Shown: in pieces, positions 36,561-45,358 of the stretch
How positions within the stretch are numbered: position 1 is the stretch's first letter
Layout: each line of letters starts with the position of its first letter
DNA from: Mitsuokella sp047974105
GTDB taxonomy: Bacteria; Bacillota; Negativicutes; Selenomonadales; Selenomonadaceae
Direction of reading: 5' to 3'
DNA length: 64,000 nucleotides
Assembly (NCBI RefSeq): GCF_047974105.1
Contig: NZ_JBHYRS010000010.1
Location: forward strand, 1-64,000
Notes under the pieces: model-generated
The model's database searches: none
What the model saw: the letters and a program-made list of their open reading frames with translations, nothing else
Told to the model about the DNA's origin: nothing
Made by a program: the position numbers and the translations under genes

Positions 36561-36633
36561 TCGAAGCAATAAGAAAAAATAGGCATAAGAAGGAAACAAG
36601 GAAACTTTTATGCCTTTTTCTGTCCGGCTTCGA
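36561..36633 (+). promoter_or_regulatory. Porin leader RNA element, copy 4
   Basis: Outer TCGAAGC/GCTTCGA (36561-36567, 36627-36633), middle AGGCATAA/TTATGCCT (36581-36588, 36608-36615), apical AAG/CTT (36590-36592, 36605-36607) and loop GAAACAAGGAAA. Apical AAG/CTT against GAG/CTC in the other copies is a compensatory change. CTTCGA (36628-36633) can instead pair with TCGAAG (36653-36658), the first bases of the ribosome site. Confidence 0.75.
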
Positions 36634-36670
36634 GAAATACATTCCTATTTTTTCGAAGGAGGAGTTTCTT

Positions 36671-37951
36671 ATGAAAAAGACTCTCGTATCCGCACTGACG
36701 ACGGCTCTCGTTGTTGGCGCTGCCAGCACGACGTTTGCTGCTGCAAACCCGTTCTCCGATGTACCGGCTGACCATTGGGCTTACGATGCTGTATCCCAGC
36801 TCGCAGCTGATGGCGTAATCGAAGGCTACGGCGACACGACGTTCCGTGGCAACCAGAACATCACGCGTTATGAGATGGCTCAGATGATTGCAAAAGCAAT
36901 GGCTAAGAGCGATGTCTCCGCTGCTGATAAGGCCCTCATCGACAAACTCGCTGCTGAGTTCTCCGATGAACTCAACAACCTTGGTGTTCGCGTCAGCAAC
37001 CTCGAGCGCAACGCTGACATGGTAAAATGGAACGGGCAGGCACGTTATCGTTACTGGAGCCAGCGTTATGAAAATGAAAAGGGTTCTAAGGACAAGAAAA
37101 ACAAGGATCAATTGACGTTCCGTCTGGAGCCTACGGCAGAAGTCAACAATCACTGGGCTGTCAAATCCCGTATCGATGCTTCGACTGATCCGAGTGAAGA
37201 TGGTTCGGCAGACCTTACAGTAAAACGTGTATGGGCTCAGGGTGACTATAACAACTTTCAGGTCAAACTCGGCAAACTGCCGCTGGCTTCGACTGAAACG
37301 GCAGGCATGCTCTTTGATGATCAGTTCTCCGGCGCACAGGTAACGTTCGGCAATAAGCTTAAGGCTACGGTTGAAGCAGGCCGTTGGGATCTGAAGAATT
37401 CTAACGCACAGTCTGCTCTCAATGCAGCAGCTAAAGCAACGGATGATACTTCCAACTATCAGGGTATCATGCTGAATGGTACGGCTGGCAAGCTTTATGG
37501 CGGTGCTGCATATCGTCATTTCAGCAGCGAAGCATTCAAAGCCATCAACAATTCTTCGTCGGATAAGGCAAAGATGTGGTCTGTTGGTGCAGGCTATAAG
37601 TTCGACCGCAACTGGAACCTTTCCGGTGCTTATGCTAAGAACACGGAAGCAGATACGGATGCTACGGCTCACAACATCCAGCTCAATTATAAGGGCGCAC
37701 AGAAAGTCAACAAGGGCACTTGGGGCGCTTATGCAGCATACCGTTACATGGGCCAGAATGTTGCCTTTGCTCCGCTCTATGAGCTGTTCCTCACGGATTC
37801 CGGCATGAACAATGTCAAAGGTTGGGAAGCTGGCGTAGAGTATACTCCGTTTACGAACGTCATGTCGAGCTTCAAGTACTTCAACGGCAAGAAACTCGAT
37901 ACGGACCGCGACGCAGAAGGTCTCTTCGGCCAGGTCAACTTCTATTTCTAA
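36671..37951 (+). CDS. SLH-domain outer-membrane porin (OmpM-like), paralogue 4
   Basis: The protein has 426 residues. It is closest to paralogue 2 through most of its length (KWNGQARYRYWSQRYENEKG, IMLNGTAGKLYGGAAYRHF, NIQLNYKGAQKVNKGTWGAY). It differs mainly in external loops such as the segment after AYRHF, which is where phage or antibody contacts are usual. It ends FGQVNFYF. ATG 36671 follows AAGGAGGAG. It is the last SLH porin before the phytase operon. Confidence 0.93.
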   Translation: MKKTLVSALTTALVVGAASTTFAAANPFSDVPADHWAYDAVSQLAADGVIEGYGDTTFRGNQNITRYEMAQMIAKAMAKSDVSAADKALIDKLAAEFSDELNNLGVRVSNLERNADMVKWNGQARYRYWSQRYENEKGSKDKKNKDQLTFRLEPTAEVNNHWAVKSRIDASTDPSEDGSADLTVKRVWAQGDYNNFQVKLGKLPLASTETAGMLFDDQFSGAQVTFGNKLKATVEAGRWDLKNSNAQSALNAAAKATDDTSNYQGIMLNGTAGKLYGGAAYRHFSSEAFKAINNSSSDKAKMWSVGAGYKFDRNWNLSGAYAKNTEADTDATAHNIQLNYKGAQKVNKGTWGAYAAYRYMGQNVAFAPLYELFLTDSGMNNVKGWEAGVEYTPFTNVMSSFKYFNGKKLDTDRDAEGLFGQVNFYF

Positions 37952-37967
37952 TAACGATAAACAATGT

Positions 37968-38015
37968 AAGACAGTGTGGGGAGGGATTTTCCCTTCCCTT
38001 CACTGTCTTTTCTTA
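37968..38015 (+). terminator. Terminator of SLH porin 4
   Basis: AGACAGTG / CACTGTCT outer stem with inner GGGAGGG/CCCTTCC pairing and a T-rich tail. Confidence 0.8.
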
Positions 38016-38217
38016 TACTAAAGGCAGAATATTCATTACAATATAAAAAGTTGAAATAAACGCAAGAATACGTAGATTTCATAATGATATCAGCAAAATA
38101 TAGGAGGATTTAGGGTTAAACAATTTGATACAATAATAATCAGATAAAACATCACAGCGCGCTTATCATTCCATTGAATCATTTATCACCTTAGGAGAAT
38201 CATAGGGGGATTTGCAG

Positions 38218-39447
38218 ATGAAGAATCAAAAAAAAGCTCTTGTATTGGGTATCACAGCAGCTATGCTGATGCCAACATATTTTGGGAATACCGCTGAAGC
38301 AGCCGCTGCAGAGCCAGATGTCGCAGCTATGCAGGCAGAAATCAATGATTTGACGGCCCGTTTAACGGATCTGGAAAACAGTCTTGCAGCTGCGAAGGAG
38401 AAACAGGAAGCAGCTAAGAGCGCCAAGAAGGCAAAGAAAGAAAGTCCTGAGTTAAAATGGTCGGGATCTATTAAAACCGGTTATATGTACGATGAAACGA
38501 AGACCGGTAAAGTAAAGGGCGAGGCAAAAATCTTGGCTACCACTACGGTAGACAAAACGTATGATATTGGCGTTGGCATCAAGATGAAATCGACTTCGTC
38601 GGAGCCGAACAACGGCAAATATTCTTCTGAGAAAAACAAGATTAAACTGGAGCAGGCTTACGTTGGACGCTCGTTCGGTCCTGTTTATCTCCGGGCCGGC
38701 GTACAGAATGTCTCACTTGGCGAAGGCTTATGGCTTTCGAAAGCCAGCGTCAATCAGTTCACGGCCAATTACAAGATGACGCCGCATGATTCACTTTTTG
38801 CAGGTTATGGCCGTGATTCTCAGGATTATCTGGTTAATGATACGAATGATGCCAAACCGCCAACGCGTACCCGCTTACTGAAATTTGCACAGTATCAGCA
38901 TGATTTCTCTAAAGACGCTTATGCAGGCCTTTACTTTGGTACGCAGCAGCCGGAACGCTACTTCGGTATCTATGGTTCGACACCAATTGTTGGTAAACTA
39001 GGATTCTCAGCTGAGTATGTTCATAATAATAATAAACATAAACCATCTTCGGACGCTAGCATTGATAAAAAACATACTAGCGGAGATGCTGGCTACGGAT
39101 ATGACTATACTGGTGCCAACAAGAGCACAGATGGTTACGTCCTTAGTTTGAATTATGGCAAAGCTAAGAAACAGGGGACTTGGGGCATTACAGCACAGTA
39201 TCTGAATGTAGACCAGAACCTCTTCATGGATGACAGCTATACGGATTGGGATGACTATATTACCGCAGATGGCTTCAAGGGCTATGGCTTGATTCTCGAT
39301 TATGCAACGAGCGATCACTCCAAGCTGTCACTGCTTCGCTACTGGGCACATACAAATCCGGATGGCAGCAACGTGGATTCTAAGGGACATGCTTTGGAAG
39401 AATCCCCGCATTATTCCACGTATCTGAAGTTCGTAACTAAGTTTTAA
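38218..39447 (+). CDS. Outer-membrane beta-barrel protein with N-terminal coiled coil (no SLH)
   Basis: The protein has 409 residues. Signal peptide KALVLGITAAMLMPTYFG, then a coiled coil (DVAAMQAEINDLTARLTDLE, ~30-65), a Lys-rich linker (KSAKKAKKES) and a barrel of amphipathic strands from ~77 ending YLKFVTKF. The layout of coiled coil plus barrel resembles porins of Selenomonads and of the DUF3373/alginate-export type, but I cannot name the family. AGGGGGA precedes ATG 38218. It is followed 41 bp later by a phytase and shares its transcription unit, so uptake of phytate products is a reasonable inference. It lacks the SLH-porin leader element. Confidence 0.72.
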   Translation: MKNQKKALVLGITAAMLMPTYFGNTAEAAAAEPDVAAMQAEINDLTARLTDLENSLAAAKEKQEAAKSAKKAKKESPELKWSGSIKTGYMYDETKTGKVKGEAKILATTTVDKTYDIGVGIKMKSTSSEPNNGKYSSEKNKIKLEQAYVGRSFGPVYLRAGVQNVSLGEGLWLSKASVNQFTANYKMTPHDSLFAGYGRDSQDYLVNDTNDAKPPTRTRLLKFAQYQHDFSKDAYAGLYFGTQQPERYFGIYGSTPIVGKLGFSAEYVHNNNKHKPSSDASIDKKHTSGDAGYGYDYTGANKSTDGYVLSLNYGKAKKQGTWGITAQYLNVDQNLFMDDSYTDWDDYITADGFKGYGLILDYATSDHSKLSLLRYWAHTNPDGSNVDSKGHALEESPHYSTYLKFVTKF

Positions 39448-39488
39448 TTAGTTTAGCAACCAAATCTATGAGGGAGGAATTTTGCAGG

Positions 39489-40448
39489 ATGAATTATTCG
39501 AGACTTAATAAAAAAATTGCAGGCCTTACGATAGCAGCGATGCTGTCGACTGCTGCAGCATTTGCGGCGGAGCCGGCTCCGGGAATTCAGATTCTTAAGT
39601 ATGATCGTCCTGAGGCAGTTTCTGAGATGCCAGAAAATTTCCGTACAGCTCAGAGCCCTTATCTTGCGGACCGGGTGGCCAAAGCGGGTTACACGCCATC
39701 GCGTGAAGGCCTGGATAATCTTCGTCAGTCAGGTAGCAGCTTCTTTTCCAAGAATGAATTCAAAGAACTGCTGAAACATGTACCGGCCAAAGACCTAGTG
39801 GTCATTGACTTGCGCAATGAGTCGCATGGTTATATCAATAATACCGGCATCAGCTGGTATTCGAAGTATAAGACGTTCAATAAAGGTCAGAGCGTGAAAG
39901 AAATTGACCGCCGTGAGAAGGGCATGCTCGAGACAGCCCTGATGAACAAGCAGGTTCCGATTGCCAAGCTCGATAAGACGAAATCCATCGCATCGCAGAC
40001 GGATGTTGATGTAAAGTCGGTCGAAACGGAAGAACAGTTTGTGAAGTCGATGGGCGTCAAGTATTACCGCGTACCGGTCATGGATTATTCCGCACCGACC
40101 CCGCAGAATGTCGATGATTTCCTGGCTATCTACAAAAAGCTGCCAAAGAATGCATGGGTCCATGTACATTGTGAAGCTGGCGTTGGCCGCACGACAATTT
40201 TCCTTTCCCTCATGGATATGATCAAGAATGCTGATAAAGTTTCGTACGATGATATCATGACGCGTGAGGTGCTCCTCGGCGGACAGGATGTACGCAAATC
40301 TGCTGAAACGACCAAGGATGCTTATAAAAAGGCTAATTATCCGAAACGCGCATTGTTTACACGTCATTTCTATGAATATGTCAAAGCAAATCCACAGCTT
40401 AAGAAAACTTACACGCAGTGGACGAAAGAAAATGGATATGAATTCTGA
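39489..40448 (+). CDS. Secreted PTP-like cysteine phytase (myo-inositol polyphosphate phosphatase), single domain
   Basis: The protein has 319 residues from ATG 39489. Signal peptide AGLTIAAMLSTAAAFA. It is a PTP-fold phosphatase with P-loop HCEAGVGRTT: nucleophile Cys228, Arg234. The same P-loop is known in Selenomonas ruminantium PhyAsr. DLRNESHGYINNTGISWY and the final TRHFYEYVKANPQLKKTYTQW are family-specific. The general-acid loop reads VMDYSAPTPQN, keeping Asp199 but with Tyr in place of the His seen in the two domains of the next gene, so specificity may differ. It acts in the periplasm or outside the cell. Confidence 0.88.
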   Translation: MNYSRLNKKIAGLTIAAMLSTAAAFAAEPAPGIQILKYDRPEAVSEMPENFRTAQSPYLADRVAKAGYTPSREGLDNLRQSGSSFFSKNEFKELLKHVPAKDLVVIDLRNESHGYINNTGISWYSKYKTFNKGQSVKEIDRREKGMLETALMNKQVPIAKLDKTKSIASQTDVDVKSVETEEQFVKSMGVKYYRVPVMDYSAPTPQNVDDFLAIYKKLPKNAWVHVHCEAGVGRTTIFLSLMDMIKNADKVSYDDIMTREVLLGGQDVRKSAETTKDAYKKANYPKRALFTRHFYEYVKANPQLKKTYTQWTKENGYEF

Positions 40449-40504
40449 GCCAATATGCCAAGGGTTCGTACTAGAGAATTAGGAAATGAAGGAGTGAAGA
40501 TTTC

Positions 40505-42427
40505 ATGATCAGTTTTAAGAAGAAAACCCTGCTTTCCGTAGCTGTAGCTGTCATGCTCGGCAGTGCCCAGTTACCGGGTACTTCATGGGCTGCTCAGGCA
40601 CCGGCTGCTGTTATGCAGGAAGTTTCGGCTGAGGCTCAGGCACCTGCTGTTGTAAAGAATCCGCCAAAACTTGCTCTGAAGATTGACCGCAAAGACGTCA
40701 GCCAGCTGCCGCGCAATTTCCGCATGGGCAGTGATAAGTATATTGGCGTTACGAAGACGGGGGTCATGCCTACGAGAAAGGGCATGGACACGATGAATGT
40801 CTCGGCTTCGAGCTGCTTCTCGGAAAAAGAGCTGGAAGCCATTTTGAAGAAAGTTCCGGTCAAGCCATCTCAGTTCTATGATATCGATTTACGTGGTGAG
40901 TCCCACGGCTATCTCAATGGCACGGCTGTCAGCTGGTTCGCAAATCATGACTGGGGCAATGATGGCCGTACGGAAGACATCATCATCCCGCTTGAGAAAG
41001 AGCAGCTGGCATCGCTGAAGAATAAGACCGTTCAGTCGACGTATCAGTTCGATGATAAGAAGAATGTACTGCTTTCTCCGATTTATGTAAGTTACAATAA
41101 GGTTCGTACGGAAGAAGAGATGGTCAAAGACCATGGTGCAAACTATTTCCGTCTTACCCTGCAGGATCATTTCCGTCCGGACGACCCGGATGTCGATAAA
41201 TTCCTGAACTTCTACAAATCCCTGCCAAAAGACGCATGGCTCCATTATCACTGCTATGCCGGCATGGGCCGCACGACCATCTTCATGGTTATGCACGATA
41301 TCCTCAAGAATGCTAAAGATGTCAGCTTCGATGATATCATCCAGCGTCAGAAACTCATCGGCATCGTAGACCTCAGTGAGATTCCGGATAAGAAAAAGAA
41401 TTATGGCCGTAAAGCTTACATCGAACGTTATCAGTTCGTACAGCATTTCTATGATTATGTAAAAGAAAATCCGGACCTTAAAGTTCCGTACAGTGTATGG
41501 GCAAAGAAGAATAAGGTCAATTCCTGGGAACCGGATTACAACGGCTATATCTGGCGTATCGACACGAAGGACCGCAATCAGCTGCCGCGCAATTTCCGCA
41601 CGATGAATTCCGCATTTAAAACGGATGTAAATGTAAAGAAAGCAGGCAAGGGCTTTACGATGACTCCGTCGCGCAAGGGCCTGGATACGCTTTACATGTC
41701 CGGCAGTGCTGAGTTCTCGAACGGTGAGTTCCAGGCTATGCTCCCGGTTCTCAAGCAGCAGGCCAAAGGACCTATCTACATCATGGATCTTCGCCAGGAG
41801 ACGCACGGCCTCTTCAATGGCAATGCTGTCAGCTGGTACGGTGAGCGTGACTGGGGCAACCTTGGCAAGAACAAGGCTGAGGTACTCAAAGATGAAAACA
41901 GCCGCCTGAATGCAGCGAAGGGCCAGAACCTTATCATGGCAGAGCTCGATAAGAATAAGATGCCAATCGATCCGAAGCCAACCAAGATCGAATCGGTCAT
42001 GAGCGAGAAACAGCTCGTTGAGCAGAATGGCCTGCATTATTATCGCATCGCCGCTACGGACCATATCTGGCCATCGGCTGCTAACATTGATGAGTTCATT
42101 AACTTCACGCGTACACTGCCAGAAAATGCATGGCTGCATTTCCACTGCCAGGCTGGCGCAGGCCGCACGACTGCTTATATGGCAATGTATGACATGATGA
42201 AGAATCCGGATGTGTCGCTTGGTGATATCCTTTCCCGTCAGTATCTGCTCGGCGGCAACTATGTTGCTTACGAAATTGCAAAACCGAAACCAGATCAGTG
42301 GAAGGCAGATTATTACCACCAGAAAGCGCATATGGTAGAGAAATTCTATCAGTATGTACAGGCAAATCATGCGAACAACTACAAGACGAGCTGGAGTCAG
42401 TGGTTGGCAGCGCATCAGGATATTTAA
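40505..42427 (+). CDS. Tandem-domain PTP-like cysteine phytase (PhyAmm-type)
   Basis: The protein has 640 residues: signal peptide (LLSVAVAVMLGSAQLPGTSWA) and two PTP-phytase repeats. Repeat 1 (~55-335) has general acid Asp221 (LQDHFRP) and P-loop HCYAGMGRT with Cys250 and Arg256. Repeat 2 (~348-635) has Asp519 (ATDHIWPS) and P-loop HCQAGAGRT with Cys548 and Arg554. Both have all catalytic residues. It hydrolyses phytate stepwise to lower inositol phosphates; the tandem form is the hallmark of the Mitsuokella multacida enzyme. AAGGAGTG precedes ATG 40505, 56 bp after the first phytase gene. Confidence 0.92.
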   Translation: MISFKKKTLLSVAVAVMLGSAQLPGTSWAAQAPAAVMQEVSAEAQAPAVVKNPPKLALKIDRKDVSQLPRNFRMGSDKYIGVTKTGVMPTRKGMDTMNVSASSCFSEKELEAILKKVPVKPSQFYDIDLRGESHGYLNGTAVSWFANHDWGNDGRTEDIIIPLEKEQLASLKNKTVQSTYQFDDKKNVLLSPIYVSYNKVRTEEEMVKDHGANYFRLTLQDHFRPDDPDVDKFLNFYKSLPKDAWLHYHCYAGMGRTTIFMVMHDILKNAKDVSFDDIIQRQKLIGIVDLSEIPDKKKNYGRKAYIERYQFVQHFYDYVKENPDLKVPYSVWAKKNKVNSWEPDYNGYIWRIDTKDRNQLPRNFRTMNSAFKTDVNVKKAGKGFTMTPSRKGLDTLYMSGSAEFSNGEFQAMLPVLKQQAKGPIYIMDLRQETHGLFNGNAVSWYGERDWGNLGKNKAEVLKDENSRLNAAKGQNLIMAELDKNKMPIDPKPTKIESVMSEKQLVEQNGLHYYRIAATDHIWPSAANIDEFINFTRTLPENAWLHFHCQAGAGRTTAYMAMYDMMKNPDVSLGDILSRQYLLGGNYVAYEIAKPKPDQWKADYYHQKAHMVEKFYQYVQANHANNYKTSWSQWLAAHQDI

Positions 42428-42480
42428 AGAATTAAATCAATCTACCATTTAAATCCTAAGTTAATTCTCATTTTAGCAAA

Positions 42481-42500
42481 TAGGCCATTTTGGCCTTTTT
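42481..42500 (+). terminator. Weak terminator after the tandem phytase
   Basis: AGGCC-ATTTT-GGCCT 5-bp stem followed by TTTTT. The short stem may allow read-through into the HD gene. Confidence 0.5.
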
Positions 42501-42525
42501 GCTGTGTCAAAAGGAGGCAGTCATT

Positions 42526-43674
42526 ATGGCAGTATGGGATAAGAAAATTGACCGCAGGAATTTCCTTAAGACCGCAGCAGGTGCGGCCGCTGTATTTGCA
42601 GCGGCTTCGGTTCTTCCGAAAAACGGTTTTGCTGCACCAAGGGATATCCAGACCACAGCCGCTAAATTTTCTGAAGTACAGAAAATGACGCCGACCGAAA
42701 TGGCAAAACGCTCTCCGCTGCGTGAATACGGCTACGCCTGGTTGATGGATAAGGCGAATAACCTTCAGGACGCGAATGTAAAGAAGGTTGTCTTGGAGGG
42801 CCTGAAAGCTCCGAAGCCATTGATTCTCAAGAAGTACCCCGATAAAGCCAGTCAGGAAGCATGCCGTAAAGCTTTGTTGGCCGCTGGTTACATTAAAGAA
42901 GACAATACGATAGACCAGATTTTCCCAGAAGTGAAAACAAAATTGAATTTCTGGGATGCAGCGGGCGCTGGCTGGGGCGGACATCATGCCTATCCCTGCG
43001 GCTTAATTACGCATGTAGCAACAGATCTGCAGACAGGATTGAGCCTTATTGAAAACTATGAGAAGTTTTTTGGTTATTCTATGAACCGTGAACTGCTCAC
43101 GGAAGCTGTGCTTTTGCATGATTTGACAAAACCGTGGATCCTGCAGTGGACGCCGGATCATAAGTGCCTGCCGGAAATCAAGATCGCAGGCACGGGCTGC
43201 CATCATATTCAGCAGGTTGCAGACTGCATGTATCGCGGCTTGAAGCCGGAAGTGGTCGTAGCTGTTGCTGTATCTCATGATCATGCTGGCTGGCCAAGTG
43301 AAGAGAAAAAGCCGGTCGGTTATATCAAGGCAGCTGCCATCATTGCCGGCAAAGATCCAATCAAGGAAGGTTATCTTGCCAAAGATGGAGAGACTCTGCC
43401 ATTGCCAAGACGTCCGGAATCGTTCCTCGTTCACCTCGGCGACCATGATTTTGTCCTGACTTCGGGCATTTCTTCCTGGACACAGGAGTACCTGAAGAAG
43501 GTTGCGAAGTCTGATTATGGTCTGAGCGATGCAGATCTGGACAGCAGCAAGTTCTATAATCTGCGCAATTACGTATACTCGCAGGCTTCCGATATGCACC
43601 TTTACCAGATTTTGGTTGATCAGGGATATGACGCATTCCGTCAGACTGTCCTGGATATTGTTGTCCCTGGTTAA
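42526..43674 (+). CDS. Tat-exported HD-domain metal-dependent phosphohydrolase-like protein
   Basis: The protein has 382 residues. The N terminus KIDRRNFLKTAAGAAAVFAA is a twin-arginine signal with cleavage near GFA-AP. The mature part carries an HD-type set: His153-His154 (WGGHHAYPCG), His163, His198-Asp199 (LLHDLTK), His226-His227 (TGCHHIQQ), His251-Asp252-His253 (VSHDHAGWP) and a late Asp306 (LGDHDFVL). Tat export implies folding with its metal in the cytoplasm. HD enzymes are normally cytoplasmic, so a periplasmic one is unusual. Its position behind two phytases suggests action on inositol phosphates or other phosphoesters, but this is inference. AAAGGAGG precedes ATG 42526. Confidence 0.78.
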   Translation: MAVWDKKIDRRNFLKTAAGAAAVFAAASVLPKNGFAAPRDIQTTAAKFSEVQKMTPTEMAKRSPLREYGYAWLMDKANNLQDANVKKVVLEGLKAPKPLILKKYPDKASQEACRKALLAAGYIKEDNTIDQIFPEVKTKLNFWDAAGAGWGGHHAYPCGLITHVATDLQTGLSLIENYEKFFGYSMNRELLTEAVLLHDLTKPWILQWTPDHKCLPEIKIAGTGCHHIQQVADCMYRGLKPEVVVAVAVSHDHAGWPSEEKKPVGYIKAAAIIAGKDPIKEGYLAKDGETLPLPRRPESFLVHLGDHDFVLTSGISSWTQEYLKKVAKSDYGLSDADLDSSKFYNLRNYVYSQASDMHLYQILVDQGYDAFRQTVLDIVVPG

Positions 43675-43708
43675 TTGAAATAACCCCTCTTTCCCTAAAG
43701 AGCTGATA

Positions 43709-43752
43709 GCCCCGCTGTCATGAATTCCCCTCATGGCAGCGGGGCAATTTTT
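43709..43752 (+). terminator. Terminator of the phytase operon
   Basis: GCCCCGCTGTCATGA / CATGGCAGCGGGGC long stem followed by AATTTTTAT. Confidence 0.9.
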
Positions 43753-43783
43753 ATATTACAAATAGTTTTCAGACACATCTAAT

Positions 43784-43813
43784 TTGACATTTATGATTTT
43801 CGTATGCTATAAT
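43784..43813 (+). promoter_or_regulatory. Promoter of SLH porin 5
   Basis: TTGACA (43784-43789), 18-bp spacer, TATAAT (43808-43813) with a TGC just upstream of the -10. It is among the best promoters in the window. Confidence 0.85.
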
Positions 43814-43831
43814 AAGCATGCTTAAAGGAAA

Positions 43832-43882
43832 ATCAAAGGAAGAGACTGAGGAAACATGGACACTCATGAGGAATCCTCTGAT
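43832..43882 (+). promoter_or_regulatory. Porin leader RNA element, copy 5
   Basis: ATCA-AGG / CCT-TGAT (43832-43839, 43875-43882, one mismatch) encloses apical TGAG/CTCA (43847-43850, 43863-43866) and loop GAAACATGGACA. A second hairpin TTCAA/TTGAA (43900-43904, 43916-43920) abuts the ribosome site. Confidence 0.7.
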
Positions 43883-43933
43883 GGAACTTGGGCACAACGT
43901 TCAATTCTATATTTTTTGAAGGAGGAGTTCTTT

Positions 43934-45229
43934 ATGAAAAAGACTCTCGTATCCGCACTGACGACGGCTCTCGTTGTTGGCGCTGCTTCCACGACGTTTG
44001 CTGCTGCAAACCCGTTCTCCGATGTACCGGCTGATCATTGGGCTTACGACGCTGTATCCCAGCTCGCAGCTGATGGCGTAATCGAAGGTTATGGCGACAC
44101 GACGTTCCGTGGCAACCAGAACATCACGCGTTATGAGATGGCTCAGATGATCGCAAAAGCTATGGCTAAGAGCGATGTCTCCGCTGCTGATAAGGCCCTC
44201 ATCGACAAACTCGCTGCTGAGTTCTCCGATGAACTGAACAACCTCGGTGTTCGCGTAAGCAACCTCGAGCGCAACGCTGACAAAGTTAAATGGAACGGCA
44301 AGGCTGAGTACACGTACTGGAGCCATCGTGACACGGATGCCAGCACGAAGAAGAATGATGATCAGCTCCTGCTCCGTCTCGAGCCGAGCGCTGAAGTCAA
44401 CAACCACTGGCATGTAAACGCACGTCTCGATGCTTCGACGGATCTTGAAAAAGACAGCAGTGATCCGTATGAGCCGACTCATGGTGATGGCGTTCAGGAT
44501 ACGAACGTACAGCTCAAACGTGTTTATGCACAGGGCAACTACGATAACTTCCAGGTTAAACTTGGTAAGTTCGCTCAGATTGATAGCGACAGCATCTTCG
44601 ATACGGCTTTCTCCGGTGCTGAAGTTTCCTTTGGCAACAAGGTAACGTTCACGGCAGGTGCTGGCCGCCAGAACATGGATGAGAACAGCGACTTCAAGCA
44701 GACTTTCAAGCTTCCGAAAGAGACGACGGCTAACTATCAGTATGCAGGTCTTGGCTATGGCGATGGTAAGTTCGTCGGCGGTGTTGACTACCATCATCTG
44801 AATGCTGACGACTTCAACTATACTGTTAACAAGGGTGCAAAGGCTAATGTCGAAGACAATGCCAACATCTGGCTCGTAAAAGCTGCTTATCAGTTTGATA
44901 AGACGAATGGCTTGAATGGTTTCTATGCCAACAACACGTCTGCTGATGACTTTGATAACGCTTGGAGCGCTCAGTACAGCTACAAAGGCGCACAGGCCGA
45001 GAACAAGGGCACTTGGGGTGCTTGGGCTGCTTATCGTCACCTCGGCAACAACACGGCTCTGTTCTCCACGTTCGATGCAATTCTCGCTGGCCAGAAGGGC
45101 TGGGAAATTGGTACGAACTATGCTCCGTTCAAGAACGTTGTTGCTACGCTCCGTTATGGCAACGGCAAGGATCTCCTTACGGACGACAAGATCGAGAACC
45201 TCTTCGGTCGTATCGAGATGTTCTTCTAA
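43934..45229 (+). CDS. SLH-domain outer-membrane porin (OmpM-like), paralogue 5
   Basis: The protein has 431 residues. The signal, SLH and stalk are the same as in paralogues 1, 2 and 4. The barrel (KWNGKAEYTYWSHRDTDAST, then LRLEPSAEVNNHWHVNARLD) belongs to the paralogue 6 group; both share GVDYHHLNAD, NGFYANNTSADD and GTWGAWAAYRHLG/RYLG. It ends FGRIEMFF. ATG 43934 follows AAGGAGGAG. It lies after the phytase operon, which therefore splits the porin array. Confidence 0.93.
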   Translation: MKKTLVSALTTALVVGAASTTFAAANPFSDVPADHWAYDAVSQLAADGVIEGYGDTTFRGNQNITRYEMAQMIAKAMAKSDVSAADKALIDKLAAEFSDELNNLGVRVSNLERNADKVKWNGKAEYTYWSHRDTDASTKKNDDQLLLRLEPSAEVNNHWHVNARLDASTDLEKDSSDPYEPTHGDGVQDTNVQLKRVYAQGNYDNFQVKLGKFAQIDSDSIFDTAFSGAEVSFGNKVTFTAGAGRQNMDENSDFKQTFKLPKETTANYQYAGLGYGDGKFVGGVDYHHLNADDFNYTVNKGAKANVEDNANIWLVKAAYQFDKTNGLNGFYANNTSADDFDNAWSAQYSYKGAQAENKGTWGAWAAYRHLGNNTALFSTFDAILAGQKGWEIGTNYAPFKNVVATLRYGNGKDLLTDDKIENLFGRIEMFF

Positions 45230-45260
45230 TCTCACGATTAGCAGATCCTACGAATCCACA

Positions 45261-45293
45261 AAAGACCTCCGCTTCGGCGGAGGCCTTTTTTTA
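45261..45293 (+). terminator. Terminator of SLH porin 5
   Basis: CCTCCGC-TTCG-GCGGAGG stem with seven T. Confidence 0.92.
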
Positions 45294-45323
45294 TGCATTT
45301 CTTGATAATGTGTCTCAATTAAC

Positions 45324-45352
45324 TTGACAGATGACTTTAATTATACTATGAT
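45324..45352 (+). promoter_or_regulatory. Promoter of SLH porin 6
   Basis: TTGACA (45324-45329), 17-bp spacer, TATGAT (45347-45352). Confidence 0.75.
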
Positions 45353-45358
45353 AATCAT

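Noticed and set aside
38218..43674. Phytase island as an insertion element or prophage cargo
   Set aside because: No transposase, integrase, terminal inverted repeats or target duplications were found at either border; only the position inside the porin array and lower GC content hint at transfer.
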